From contig JAUXQT010000005.1 of assembly GCA_030682135.1 (NCBI GenBank), forward strand, positions 62,001 through 126,000: 64,000 bases of DNA. Direction: 5' to 3'. The notes beneath the pieces were generated by a model. That model had not been told where the DNA came from. It searched no databases and worked only from the letters and a program-made list of their open reading frames with translations. Origin of the DNA: Nitrospirota bacterium (GTDB taxonomy: Bacteria > Nitrospirota > Nitrospiria > Nitrospirales > Nitrospiraceae). This document shows positions 7,659 to 16,860 of this stretch, one piece after another (position 1 is the stretch's first letter; every line of letters begins with the position of its first letter). Made by a program: the position numbers and the translations under genes.

Positions 7659-10304
7659 TCACTGCGTCGTCGCCAACGAAACTTGGCGCTGATAGAGGGC
7701 CGCAATCTGCAACATCAAATCTGTCCGATTGGGCACCAAGCGGAGCATGTTCTCGTAACAGAGCCCCGCTTCCATGTTGGCTCCGCGCTTGAGATAAAGA
7801 CGCGCCAGTTTCTCAAAGGCGTCGAGGTCGTCCTCTTCCAATCGACAGGCCTCTTGGAGAAATGCTTCAGCTTGGTCCTCAGACCCTTGTTCTAAGGCCA
7901 AATCCCCCATCGCCTTGTACAGATCGGCTCGTGAGGGATCGAGGGCCAACGCCTGCTCCCAGGCTTCAACCGCGCCGTCCCGCTGCTCCAGCTTCAGTTT
8001 GGCATGGCCGATCTTCGCATAGGTTTCCGCAGTGGGATGCTCCTGAGCTGCTCGCGCCAAGATGGAAACCGCCTTGGCGTAATCCTTGGTCCGGCAATAA
8101 AACCACCCGGCTTCTTCAAGGGATTCTGTCGGGACCTTTCCTGCGAACTCTTCTTTCAAACGAGCCGTGCGGGTCTCCCAGGCCTGGTGCTTGGCCTGTG
8201 CCTCTTGCACCAATCCTTCAAGCTTCCGATCGGTACGAACCAGCCCTCTCAACCGCGCTAATACGGCCAATGCCTCGCCCGTCCTGTTCCCGTTCAGAAA
8301 CAGACGCGCGGCGAGCTTTAACGCCGGCACGTGATCGGGGTTACGCGTCAACGCCTCATGGACAGACCGGAGCGCCTCTTGCCCATATTCGATCTTGCCG
8401 TAGGCCACCCCGCGCTGGTACCAATCTTCTGCCGTCGCATCGACTCCCAGGGGCTGTGCGTCCAACTCCTGTGCTTGTTGCAATCGGTCAATGAGCCGAT
8501 CCAGCGGCTGTTTAAAGGACTCGGCGGCGCGCGTCACACTGGGATAATAGACGTCAGCCCTTTCAACTTGCTGGACAATCTTCTCATCGACGCCCTCGAT
8601 TTCGTCAATGGCCGCGACCGCATGCTGCATCAGGTACAGTTCCAACGCATAGTTCTGTTCACCCATCAAATGCAAGGCCCGGCCATGACCGTCCATTTGC
8701 TGCGTCAACCGTTCGGCCCTCTCAGAGAGCCGGCAGAACTGCTCGTCATCCATCTCGTGCTTGTCGATTTTTTTCTTCAGTTTACGGGCCACCGCCAGCA
8801 CGTCCCGCGATTCCTTTTTAATGCAATCGAGTTCGGCACTGATAAAACCCATGTCCCGGAGCAGATCGCCCGTTCGCACTGCTTCCACCGTCTTACCCGC
8901 CTCACGCAGCATCCCCTTGATATCGATCGGCGGGATAGTGCAGTACTCGTCGATAACTTCTCGTAGCCGCATGGGACGCGCTCCCTGCTTCTTCGCGCCC
9001 GCCTCGGTCGCATCGATAATGATCGCCTGCGTCTCTTTGAAGGCTTTCTCAAAATGGTAAATGGCATGCTTAAACGACGTCATGGTGCCGACCGGGTCCC
9101 CGAAGATATCTTCGATGGTATCCATGTCGCGGGTATTGATATCCCAAAGAGACAGATCGCTCGCATGCACCTTGTTTTTCGGGAATGCCAGGTCCTGCCC
9201 GATAAACACGATTGGGTCGCACCCCATATGCCGCGCAAGAAAAAATGACATATGCGCCACCGTCGTCCCGGATGAGAGGGCGCCCTTGTCTTCCACATAT
9301 TGCAAAAGCCATGCGGGTATGCGGTTGCTCACGTGGGAGGAGGTAAACTTCGGCCCCTGAAAGGCTCGGATGCTTTCGTAATAACCACCGGGGTGATAGA
9401 CCAACGAGATATCAGGGTCGATCGGCACATTGGCAAACTTCTGAAAATTGACCTGATTGAAATCGATCGTGGTCACAAGATCCGGTTTAATGCCAAGAGG
9501 GAGCAGCAGACGCAACGCCGTATCGACCGCAATAATCACCGCACGCCCCTGCAACTCTCGAAGCAAATGGACGTTCTTTTCCAGCGAAGGCCCCGCTGCC
9601 ACCAACACCGCCGGTCTCCCCTGAAACAACTTTTCAAGTCGTTTCACGCCCGAGGAACGCAACACATCCGGAAAGTTCAACAACACATTCTCCATCATCC
9701 TTGCGCCGGCTTTCAGGGTCGTATTCCGGTTCAGGATGATGGCCAGGGACTCCTTCTGTGCAACTGCCTCTAGTTCCCCGTAGGCCTTCGGATCGAGGCG
9801 GAGAGAAGGAGCATACGAGATGACATCCACTTTGGCCGTCATGAATTTGGCCGCCAATCTATGAATCCAGTCCTGCAAGGGAATCTGCGTACCCACCAAA
9901 ATCTTGATGTAGTCGGACTCCAGCACCTCGTGCAGATCGACGTGCGAGAGCGCGGTCTTCAAAATGGCCGGATCCACTTCACAGATGACGATCGGATGTT
10001 TCTTCTCCAGCTTCTTTGCCAGCTCCCTGGCTAAATACCCCAAACCGAACCCGAGCATGATCGAGGCATTCTCCGATTTTAAGTTGTACTTCTCCGCCGA
10101 ACGGAAAGCGCTACCGATGGGATCTTCCAGATTGTGGAGTAAGACTTGTTCACCGGATGGCATGGTCACACGAGCCGTCATCGCGTCAGGCTGTTGTGAC
10201 GGGATGACCTGGATATGGCTGCAATCGAGTTCGCTGCGCATGAGTGTAGCCAATTCAGGATCGCGCGTTTCCATGATCACGAGGTTCTGTTCGAGGAAAC
10301 TCAT
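7659..10304 (-). CDS. Maf-type flagellin glycosyltransferase with TPR tail
   Basis: An 881-residue protein of the motility-associated factor / DUF115 (MptE-like) family, proposed to transfer nonulosonic acids to flagellin before export. Residues ~60-130 form a Rossmann-like part (MLGFGLGYLARELAKKLE). The DUF115 core spans ~195-430, with PAVLVAAGPSLEKNVHLL, IAVDTALRLLLPLGIKPD and FIGQDLAFP, the typical core sequences. Residues ~640-870 contain several TPR repeats (for example PDHVPALKLAARLFLNGN and PSRADLYKAMGDLALEQG). The tail may bind flagellin or other island enzymes. It lies downstream of the dehydratase and next to the sialidase-like gene. Confidence 0.85.
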   Translation of the reverse strand: MSFLEQNLVIMETRDPELATLMRSELDCSHIQVIPSQQPDAMTARVTMPSGEQVLLHNLEDPIGSAFRSAEKYNLKSENASIMLGFGLGYLARELAKKLEKKHPIVICEVDPAILKTALSHVDLHEVLESDYIKILVGTQIPLQDWIHRLAAKFMTAKVDVISYAPSLRLDPKAYGELEAVAQKESLAIILNRNTTLKAGARMMENVLLNFPDVLRSSGVKRLEKLFQGRPAVLVAAGPSLEKNVHLLRELQGRAVIIAVDTALRLLLPLGIKPDLVTTIDFNQVNFQKFANVPIDPDISLVYHPGGYYESIRAFQGPKFTSSHVSNRIPAWLLQYVEDKGALSSGTTVAHMSFFLARHMGCDPIVFIGQDLAFPKNKVHASDLSLWDINTRDMDTIEDIFGDPVGTMTSFKHAIYHFEKAFKETQAIIIDATEAGAKKQGARPMRLREVIDEYCTIPPIDIKGMLREAGKTVEAVRTGDLLRDMGFISAELDCIKKESRDVLAVARKLKKKIDKHEMDDEQFCRLSERAERLTQQMDGHGRALHLMGEQNYALELYLMQHAVAAIDEIEGVDEKIVQQVERADVYYPSVTRAAESFKQPLDRLIDRLQQAQELDAQPLGVDATAEDWYQRGVAYGKIEYGQEALRSVHEALTRNPDHVPALKLAARLFLNGNRTGEALAVLARLRGLVRTDRKLEGLVQEAQAKHQAWETRTARLKEEFAGKVPTESLEEAGWFYCRTKDYAKAVSILARAAQEHPTAETYAKIGHAKLKLEQRDGAVEAWEQALALDPSRADLYKAMGDLALEQGSEDQAEAFLQEACRLEEDDLDAFEKLARLYLKRGANMEAGLCYENMLRLVPNRTDLMLQIAALYQRQVSLATTQ

Positions 10305-10339
10305 AGGAAGGTCCTTTCTATAAAGCGATAGTCATCGCT

Positions 10340-10428
10340 CAGGTGTTCAGGCTGAAGACTACGGGCACAGGCTGAAGGATTTCAGGTTAAAGGCCGACGG
10401 TCGGAGCTCCGAACACTTCAGCCTGAAT
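10340..10428. repeat. GCTGAAG-family inverted repeat
   Basis: Perfect 12-base inverted repeat TTCAGGCTGAAG (10346-10357) / CTTCAGCCTGAA (10416-10427) with a ~58-base loop, in the gap between the dehydratase and Maf genes. Confidence 0.65.
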
Positions 10429-10460
10429 ACCTTCCGCCTATCTACCTGCCTAATGACTGG

Positions 10461-11531
10461 CTATGCCGTGAGGGCCGCACGATGGGGGCTCGGACGCCGG
10501 ACACGTTCAGGAAACACCTCTTGCAACATTTGAAGAATCGACCGTCGGCCCAGCGGCAAATCGCGCCGGGAGTCGTATCCCGCCGTCGGTGCCGGTTGGG
10601 CGCCTTCATAGGTGCGGCGCATCAGGCCTCGATGGGGGATTTCGATGTGCGGCGGGATGATGAACATCTCGTCGACTTCCAAGGCGATAGACGATTCGTC
10701 TTCTGTCATGAGGAGTTCGTACATCTTCTCACCAGGCCTGATCCCCACAATTTTTCGTTCGACAGCCGTGGGATCGATGCCCTGATCCGGCGAAAAATGC
10801 TGAATGACCGCCTCCGCCAGATCCCCCATGCGCAACACCGGCATCTTCAAGATGAAGATCTCCCCTCCGACCATGCGGTTCATCGCCTTGAAGACCAAAC
10901 TCACGGCTTGCGGAATCGACAAGAAGAAGCGGGTCATATCCGGATCGGTAATCGTGACCGGCTGACCCTTGACGATCTGATCGATCCAGGCCGGCACGAC
11001 GGAGCCCCGGGACCCCAACACGTTGCCGAACCGGACGCAGGCGAACTTGGTCCCGCTGACTCCGGCATAGTGGTGCGCGCTCGTGAACAGTTTTTCCGCC
11101 AGTAATTTGGTTGCGCCCATCACGTTCATCGGATTCACGGCCTTGTCCGTACTGATCGCAATGACCTGTTTGACTTTATTTGTGATGGCGGCGTTGATGA
11201 CGTTCTGCGCGCCGATGACGTTCGATTCGATGGCTTCGAAGGCGTTGAACTCACAGAGAGGCACATGTTTCATCGCGGCAACGTGAAAAATAACGTCGGC
11301 TTCGACCGATGCCCGGTTCAACCGTTCGGGATCCCGCACATCTCCGATGAAACAGACGAGGTTCGGCAAACGCCCCAGTTCCTGAATCAACTGATATTGC
11401 ATGTGCTCGCTGCGGGACAACACCCGGACCATCTTGGGATCGTAGGTGAGGAGTTGTCGCACGATCTCGGACCCGATGGAACCGGTCCCCCCGGTCACGA
11501 GAACGGTCTTGCCTTCGATGAACTGCCTCAT
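10461..11531 (-). CDS. UDP-N-acetylglucosamine 4,6-dehydratase (LegB/PglF-like)
   Basis: A 356-residue soluble SDR enzyme that would convert UDP-GlcNAc to the 4-keto-6-deoxy sugar, first step of a bacillosamine/legionaminate-type route. The NAD site is GGTGSIG (14-20). The active-site run STDKAVNPMNVMGATK (127-142) has Met138 where classical SDRs have Tyr (YxxxK becomes MxxxK). Met here is known from PglF/WbpM-type dehydratases, whereas PseB has Tyr, so a LegB-like role fits better than PseB. No membrane segments. It overlaps the preceding epimerase gene by 4 bases and is followed by the Maf gene. Confidence 0.82.
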   Translation of the reverse strand: MRQFIEGKTVLVTGGTGSIGSEIVRQLLTYDPKMVRVLSRSEHMQYQLIQELGRLPNLVCFIGDVRDPERLNRASVEADVIFHVAAMKHVPLCEFNAFEAIESNVIGAQNVINAAITNKVKQVIAISTDKAVNPMNVMGATKLLAEKLFTSAHHYAGVSGTKFACVRFGNVLGSRGSVVPAWIDQIVKGQPVTITDPDMTRFFLSIPQAVSLVFKAMNRMVGGEIFILKMPVLRMGDLAEAVIQHFSPDQGIDPTAVERKIVGIRPGEKMYELLMTEDESSIALEVDEMFIIPPHIEIPHRGLMRRTYEGAQPAPTAGYDSRRDLPLGRRSILQMLQEVFPERVRRPSPHRAALTA

Positions 11532-12430
11532 GCTGCAACCTCATGATGAACGGTAACCGTCTGCGCACGCAGGATGGCGCGCAATCCCTCATCCAATGTT
11601 GTCGTGGCACGCCAGGACAGGACGGATAGGGCCCGATCGATCGCCACGGTATTGCGCCGTTCACCGCCGGTATGTTCCGGGCAATATTGCCCGATCGCGG
11701 GAAGCTCCAGCACTTCTTCAATATGGCGCAAAAGCGTGATCACGCTGGTGGGAACGCCTGATCCTATGTTGACGCGGTCGACCCAGTCAGGCGTCGTCAG
11801 GGCCTTCGTAAACGCCGCAGCCACGTCCTTGACATAGACAAAGTCTCTGGTTTGCGCCCCATCGGCATCGATGGAGATGCGTTGCCGGCTGCGGATGCAG
11901 TTCAAGAGATAGGGAATCAATCCCTTGGTCTGAGCCGGGCCATAGACGTTCGACAGTCTGAAACACATCACCTCTGCCGCCGGACTGAGCAGCGAGCAAA
12001 TGATATCTTCCGCTGCGCATTTCATGGTGGCGTAGGGTGAGAAAGGGTGACAGGGACTCTCTTCCGTGGCATTGAGCACATCGCCGTAGACAAGCGCGGA
12101 GGAGGCATGGATCACGCGTGGGACGCGCTGCCGAAGACAGGCCTGCGCCAGATTGAGGGTCCCTCTCACGTTGACGTCCAGGTACCGATCCACCGGACCT
12201 TCGACTTGCCCGGTCAGATTGATCATCACCTCGCAGCCCTGCAAGAGACGATCGAGCGCTGCAGGGTCGAAGATGTCCCCTTCTATCGGCTCGACATGCT
12301 GAAGGCCCTTCAGCCATGAGGGCTGGGTGCGATGCACGAGCACTCTGGCCGGCTGCGCGGCCAGCGCTTCAAGCACATGCCTGCCGATAAATCCGGTCCC
12401 GCCGATCACCGCGATAGTCTGGTTCGCCAT
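11528..12430 (-). CDS. NAD-dependent epimerase/dehydratase (extended SDR)
   Basis: A 300-residue extended SDR: GGTGFIGRH (10-18) binds NAD(P), and SPYATMK supplies the Tyr-x3-Lys active-site pair. A central VYGPAQTKGLIPYLL and a DFVYVKDVAAAF stretch are typical of nucleotide-sugar epimerases. Substrate is unknown. In this island it may act as a 4-epimerase or reductase that diversifies the nonulosonate or its precursor. It overlaps neuC by 62 bases at its start and the dehydratase by 4 at its end, so it is translationally coupled to both. Confidence 0.8.
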   Translation of the reverse strand: MANQTIAVIGGTGFIGRHVLEALAAQPARVLVHRTQPSWLKGLQHVEPIEGDIFDPAALDRLLQGCEVMINLTGQVEGPVDRYLDVNVRGTLNLAQACLRQRVPRVIHASSALVYGDVLNATEESPCHPFSPYATMKCAAEDIICSLLSPAAEVMCFRLSNVYGPAQTKGLIPYLLNCIRSRQRISIDADGAQTRDFVYVKDVAAAFTKALTTPDWVDRVNIGSGVPTSVITLLRHIEEVLELPAIGQYCPEHTGGERRNTVAIDRALSVLSWRATTTLDEGLRAILRAQTVTVHHEVAA

Positions 12431-13562
12431 CGTAAAACCTTTTCTGAATGAGGTTATCCAGCGATACGGTCTTCAAAATACGAACGATGCGTTCTGCCGA
12501 ATGGCCGTCCCCGTAGGGATTCACCCGTTCTGCGACTTTCGCCTTGAAGGTTTCGTCGTAGAGAGCCACATCCAGAGCCTGTTTAATGGCATCGCGGTCA
12601 TTGCCCGCGTCCAACACGTTGCAGGGCCGTTCACGACCCTGCTGCCTGCTGCCGATATTCACGGTCGGCACACCCAGGCTCGCGGTTTCGTGGATCCCGC
12701 TGCTGGAGTTCCCGACGAGCGCCGCGGCATACCGCACAAGATTGACGAACCCTTCAGGCGGCAGACTGCGTACAACGGCAATGCGGCTCTGCTTGATGTG
12801 CTGGATGATCTGTTGCGCGCCGGCATCGTTATTCGGATAGATGAGCACGCCTTGGATCCGCATCTCTTGCACGGCAGCCAGGGTCTCCTGGATTTGCTCT
12901 CCCGCCTGCATGACTTCCGTCGTGACCGGATGCTGCAGGATGACGACATAGGGCTGTTCCGGATCGAGCCCATGCGCCGCCAGGACCTCGGACTTGGAGA
13001 CGACGGGCGTGTGCAGCACCACATCCAATGAAGGACAGCCGACGACGAAGACAGATTTCGGATGTTCCCCCATACGGATCAAGCGCTGAGCCGCGTCATC
13101 CGTGGCGGGAAAATGCAGATGGGCGAATTTCGACATCGCATGGCGAAGCGACTCGTCGATGCTGCCCGTGACCTCTCCGCCTTGAATATGGGCCACCGGG
13201 ATATTCATGTGGGCGCCGGCCATAGTTGCGGCAAAATTGGCTCCGATGTCGAATCCCGACAGAATGATGTCCGGGCGAAGACGCTCGAACAGATCGACCA
13301 ACCCGGGAAGCACCCGGCCGATAGCCCTGGTCATCTCCGCGCCGGTATCCGGCGCCTGATCCAGAAACATCGGGATCGTCGCTTCAATGGTAAAGCCGTC
13401 CCGCTTGATCACGTCGATATCGCGTCCATGCTCCGCCATCAGGGAGATGCCGGTCACGATGAGTTTGTAGTCGAGATCGGGGTCCTCCCGGATCAACTCA
13501 AGAATCGGCTTGAACCGGCTATAGTCCGCTCGTCGCTCCGTAACAATCGCGATCGTCCGCAT
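12369..13562 (-). CDS. Hydrolysing UDP-sugar 2-epimerase (NeuC/LegG-like)
   Basis: A 397-residue enzyme of the hydrolysing UDP-GlcNAc 2-epimerase family, which releases UDP and yields ManNAc or its 2,4-diacetamido-6-deoxy analogue. Family marks are RRADYSRFKPIL near the N-terminus, IQGGEVTGSIDESLRHA in the middle and the UDP-binding GNSSSGIHETASLGVP. I chose ATG 13562 because GGGAGAAGA lies upstream and the homology begins there; an upstream extension of 14 residues is unsupported. The family usually ends near the KRFYD motif. Here ~15 further residues read into the next gene, suggesting loss of the ancestral stop. Confidence 0.87.
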   Translation of the reverse strand: MRTIAIVTERRADYSRFKPILELIREDPDLDYKLIVTGISLMAEHGRDIDVIKRDGFTIEATIPMFLDQAPDTGAEMTRAIGRVLPGLVDLFERLRPDIILSGFDIGANFAATMAGAHMNIPVAHIQGGEVTGSIDESLRHAMSKFAHLHFPATDDAAQRLIRMGEHPKSVFVVGCPSLDVVLHTPVVSKSEVLAAHGLDPEQPYVVILQHPVTTEVMQAGEQIQETLAAVQEMRIQGVLIYPNNDAGAQQIIQHIKQSRIAVVRSLPPEGFVNLVRYAAALVGNSSSGIHETASLGVPTVNIGSRQQGRERPCNVLDAGNDRDAIKQALDVALYDETFKAKVAERVNPYGDGHSAERIVRILKTVSLDNLIQKRFYDGEPDYRGDRRDRIYRQACA

Positions 13563-13611
13563 TTCACATCTTCTCCCTTCAGCTTTCCGCGTTCCAACTT
13601 TCACATCTGAC

Positions 13612-13736
13612 GGCTGCTGAAAAAGTCCGCCAGCTTCGTTCTCGTCTCATCGAAATCCTCAACGTACCCCCGAGGGTACGCCTCCGGTTTCGACTCGCCT
13701 GCGGCCTTGCTGGACGGCCTTTTTGAGCAGCCTGAG
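13612..13736. repeat. ~125-bp palindromic repeat, copy B
   Basis: GGCTGCTGAAAAAGTCCGCCAGC opens the element (given here in part) and GCTGGACGGCCTTTTTGAGC closes it, with a central GTACCCCCGAGGGTAC stem. It can fold over nearly its full length and ends in a T-run on the plus strand. It matches copies A and C closely. Confidence 0.78.
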
Positions 13737-13850
13737 ATTGTTCTGACCCCAACACCATATGAAAGATTTCAGCATACGTTCCGTCTCAACCGAGTTTTCC
13801 CGCAGCCTGCTTGATGGCAAGGTCTTTCAATCTTCGCAACCTCTCGTTAA

Positions 13851-13944
13851 GGGAGTGGCCAAGGCTGCCCTTTACTGCGCGCGTCGAACGAGGGCCTTCT
13901 GAGGCCGCGCGTTCCGCGAGCAAGAAGGGCACCTGGCCGCTCCC
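13851..13944. repeat. 94-bp palindromic element, GGGAGTGGCCA type
   Basis: GGGAGTGGCCA (13851-13861) pairs with TGGCCGCTCCC (13934-13944) with one mismatch, and inner GCTGCCCTT/AAGGGCACC and GAGGGCCT/AGGCC pairs continue the stem. It lies 12 bases past the neuB stop, so it may end transcription of neuB or process the mRNA. This repeat type is unlike the ~125-bp family next to it. Confidence 0.65.
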
Positions 13945-13956
13945 TCCTCCTCCCCA

Positions 13957-15012
13957 TTACGCAACCTCGCTCCATTTGATTTGATGATCAGGCTGCATCG
14001 ACACCTTGGCGACCCGTCCGAGCAGCTTCTTGTATTCCCGGGCTGGAATCTCGCCGTCGGCCGGACGTTTCACCCAGAGATTCTCATCGGTGAACCGGTC
14101 CCCCGCTGCGACTGGCTTGATGACAACGACAGAGGCACGGGCGAATCCCAACACCGGACGCTCCTTGCCCAGGATGGCTTTCTCTGAGCCGAGCGCCTGA
14201 TAAATGGCATCCGCGCCTTTCACGAGTTCTTTCAGTTCATGCGGTTCAAGGGAGAGCCCCTGATCCGGCCCCGGCAACTGACGGCTGGTCGTGAAATGTT
14301 TCTCCAGCACACAGGCGCCTTTCGCGACCGCGCCGAGCGCGGTGTAGATGCCGACCGAATGATCGGAGAGGCCGACCGGCACGCCGAACCGTTCTCGCAA
14401 CACCTGGATGGCCCCCAACTTCACATCTGCATAGGCCGTCGGATAGGTGGAGGTGCATTGCAGCAGAATTAATGGCACGTCATAGCGTTCAATGAGATTC
14501 ACCGTCTCTGCAATCTCGTCCAGCTCGGTCATCCCGGTCGAGACGATCATCGGCAGCCCCTTCTTCGCGACATGTTCGATGAGCGGAAGATTCGTAATCT
14601 CGCCTGAGCCGATTTTGTAGGCCGGAATCCCCAATTCTTCCAGTTGATCGGCCGCCTCCCTCGAAAATGGAGTGGACAGGAACAGAATCCCCACTTCGTC
14701 GCAGAGCCGCTTCACGGCCCGTTCCTCCGTGGCTGTCAATTCGCACCGCTGGATGATGTCCCAGAGCGGTTCCTTGCTGATGGCGCCCGGCGTCATCTGC
14801 GTGTGGATCATCTCCTTGCCGGTAAGATGCGTTTGGAACTTGATGCAGTGCGCGCCGGCCTCTTTCGCCGCATGCACCATCTGCTTGGCCAGGTTCACGT
14901 CCCCGTTATGATTGATGCCGACTTCGGCAATGACGAAGGGCGGCTGACCGTCGCCGACGTCACGACCACCGATTCTGATGCTCTGCAATTTCGGCCCACA
15001 TACGGTTGTCAT
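13957..15012 (-). CDS. N-acetylneuraminate/legionaminate synthase (NeuB/LegI-like)
   Basis: A 351-residue nonulosonate synthase that condenses phosphoenolpyruvate with a hexosamine to make a nine-carbon acid. The TIM-barrel begins FVIAEVGINHNGD and includes CIKFQTHL, STPFSREAADQLEELG, KIGSGEI and LSDHSVGI, all family marks. The C-terminal ~60 residues are a SAF (antifreeze-like) domain with VVIKPVAAGDRFTDENLWVKRP. Start at ATG 15012 because AGGAGG lies 5 bases upstream; the longer frame would add 54 non-homologous residues that cross a repeat. Confidence 0.93.
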   Translation of the reverse strand: MTTVCGPKLQSIRIGGRDVGDGQPPFVIAEVGINHNGDVNLAKQMVHAAKEAGAHCIKFQTHLTGKEMIHTQMTPGAISKEPLWDIIQRCELTATEERAVKRLCDEVGILFLSTPFSREAADQLEELGIPAYKIGSGEITNLPLIEHVAKKGLPMIVSTGMTELDEIAETVNLIERYDVPLILLQCTSTYPTAYADVKLGAIQVLRERFGVPVGLSDHSVGIYTALGAVAKGACVLEKHFTTSRQLPGPDQGLSLEPHELKELVKGADAIYQALGSEKAILGKERPVLGFARASVVVIKPVAAGDRFTDENLWVKRPADGEIPAREYKKLLGRVAKVSMQPDHQIKWSEVA

Positions 15013-15055
15013 AGATGCCTCCTCGAAAAGACCGTCGTTCGTCTGAAGAAGAGCC

Positions 15056-15155
15056 TGTGGCTCTATAGCTGATGGCGTATAGCATGGACAAAGACCGTCC
15101 GGAGCCTGTCTTTTGGGCCTGCTATCGGCTATACGCCACTCGCCATACGCTCTTA
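15056..15155. repeat. Intergenic inverted repeat, TGGCGTATAGC type
   Basis: Perfect 11-base arms TGGCGTATAGC (15073-15083) and GCTATACGCCA (15128-15138) lie between the radical SAM gene and neuB. A related element is at 40116-40213 between flgG and flgF. Confidence 0.6.
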
Positions 15156-15179
15156 TCCGGATAAGACACTTCACGTCTG

Positions 15180-16790
15180 CTACGCTGCCGTGACCAGTTT
15201 CCGTTCCAGTTGCACGAGCTGTATCCGTGGCGGAGCTGCCTCGACTTTCGCCTTGGCTGCCAGCACGTCCTTGGCAAACTTCGGTTCGCCATGAATAGAC
15301 CGCCAGTAGGTCTCGTACTCTTTGATTCGCTTGACGTCGTGCTGGAGCATCAATTCACGAAGCCCGAGTAATTCGACCGCATTGAAGTTGTGGCAGATCA
15401 CCGCCGTAATCTTCGTGGCATCCCCGACATCGAGGATGAAGGCCTCTAAATTCCCGCCATACTGTTCCAAAATCTTGTCCTTGTAGGTGTAGTACCACTC
15501 GGACCCTGGATAGGGCGTGGCAAAGAACGGCTTGACCATGATGCCGATCCGGTCCCAGAAGGCCATGTTGTCGTAGAGGCTGTCGAAGAACTCGTCGGGG
15601 AAACCGACGATCTGGTTGGGGATCGGCCTGATGCCGGCTTCCATCGTAATCTTCAAACAGCGTTCATTCGTCTTGACCGTCGCGCCCTTGCCGATCGTCT
15701 TGAGCACACGGTCTGAAAAAGACTCCAGGCCGTAATCGAGATAGGTACAGCCGGCCTTGTGCATGGCCTGCAGGACTTCCGGATAGGCCAGCGTCGCATG
15801 GCTGGTCCCTCCCCAATGGACGCCGTCGCAGGTCTTGGGATCGTGCGGCACGCCGTCCCTCACACAGGTCGGCTGGAGCCCGGCCTTGATCCAGAGGTCG
15901 CAGATCTCGAAGAGCCACTTCTTTTTCGTCGACACATGCATGGTCATAAGATTTTCGTCGAGGAAGGAGACGAAATCGACGTTGAACCGGTCCTTCATAT
16001 ATTTCACTTGCCGGACCACGAACTCCGGGCTATGCCAGCGGATATTGCGGTCGTTGTTGAACACCACATCGCCGCCGTCCGGCTGCTCCTGATCCGTGTA
16101 TTTCATGTCGCCGGTCAGTCCCAAATGAAAGCAGAACTTGCAGATGAGAGAACAGCCGTAGGACATGTTGATGTCCAGCCTCCGCTTCGCCAGCATCGCT
16201 TCTTCCGATAAAAGAATGCAGGAGTTCTTGAAGTAGATGTCGAGCGGGAACAGTTCGTACATCGGGAACGGCAAGCTGTCGATATCTTGAAGGAGCGGAC
16301 GTTCTTCGTTGAGTTTGATGTCGCCCTGCGTATTACGCCAGATAATGCCCTGGACGTCCGACCAATCGCTCGTCCGGTCCCGGCCTTCGTCGATCTTCTT
16401 CAGGACCTCCGGGAAGGTGATCACGCCCTCCCCGACTCCTCCGATATCGACTTGAGGACAAAACTCCATGATGTCACGCGGCATAGCCGTCAACGCCCCG
16501 CCACCCATCATGATGAGTGCATCGGGCGCGTGCTCTCGGGCAAACTGCACACTTTTCTTCATATAGCCGTAGGCGGTCGTAATACCGCCGGTGGCGATCA
16601 CGTCCCAGTCGTCCGCCTTGATGGCATCGATCAGCTCCTCGTCGGTCGGACGCCAGCCGTTCGCGTCGAACACTTGAATTTCATGCCCCTCACGATTTGC
16701 AACCGCGGCGATCAATGCCAATCCATAGGGCACATGCCGGGGATCGTCTTCTGCGCGAATCACGGGATTGATGATCAAAACTTTGGCCAT
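15180..16790 (-). CDS. B12-binding radical SAM enzyme
   Basis: A 536-residue protein with an N-terminal cobalamin-binding Rossmann domain (residues ~1-150, including IMMGGGALTAMPRD and GGVGEGVITFPEVL). A radical SAM domain follows with the cluster motif C213-SLI-C217-KF-C220. Enzymes of this architecture usually methylate unreactive carbons or rearrange substrates. Its place between neuB and a DUF115 gene suggests modification of the nonulosonic acid or the glycosylated flagellin (inference). It is not part of the standard legionaminate, pseudaminate or neuraminate pathways. Confidence 0.88.
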   Translation of the reverse strand: MAKVLIINPVIRAEDDPRHVPYGLALIAAVANREGHEIQVFDANGWRPTDEELIDAIKADDWDVIATGGITTAYGYMKKSVQFAREHAPDALIMMGGGALTAMPRDIMEFCPQVDIGGVGEGVITFPEVLKKIDEGRDRTSDWSDVQGIIWRNTQGDIKLNEERPLLQDIDSLPFPMYELFPLDIYFKNSCILLSEEAMLAKRRLDINMSYGCSLICKFCFHLGLTGDMKYTDQEQPDGGDVVFNNDRNIRWHSPEFVVRQVKYMKDRFNVDFVSFLDENLMTMHVSTKKKWLFEICDLWIKAGLQPTCVRDGVPHDPKTCDGVHWGGTSHATLAYPEVLQAMHKAGCTYLDYGLESFSDRVLKTIGKGATVKTNERCLKITMEAGIRPIPNQIVGFPDEFFDSLYDNMAFWDRIGIMVKPFFATPYPGSEWYYTYKDKILEQYGGNLEAFILDVGDATKITAVICHNFNAVELLGLRELMLQHDVKRIKEYETYWRSIHGEPKFAKDVLAAKAKVEAAPPRIQLVQLERKLVTAA

Positions 16791-16807
16791 ATGCTTCTCC
16801 TTAGCTT

Positions 16808-16860
16808 TCCACCTTCAGCCTTCAGCCTTCTTTCAGCTGACGGCTGATAGCTGACAGCTT
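16808..16860. repeat. Short intergenic repeat (GCTGAAG and AGCTGA types)
   Basis: CCTTCAGCCTTCAGCC at ~16810 is followed by AGCTGACGGCTGATAGCTGACAG (about 16836-16858). The second part overlaps the 3' end of the DUF115 gene, whose last residues (CQLSAVS) read through the repeat. Confidence 0.5.

Noticed and set aside
13563-13604. 14-residue upstream extension of neuC
   Set aside because: The homology, the ribosome site GGGAGAAGA and the family start all fit the internal ATG at 13562.
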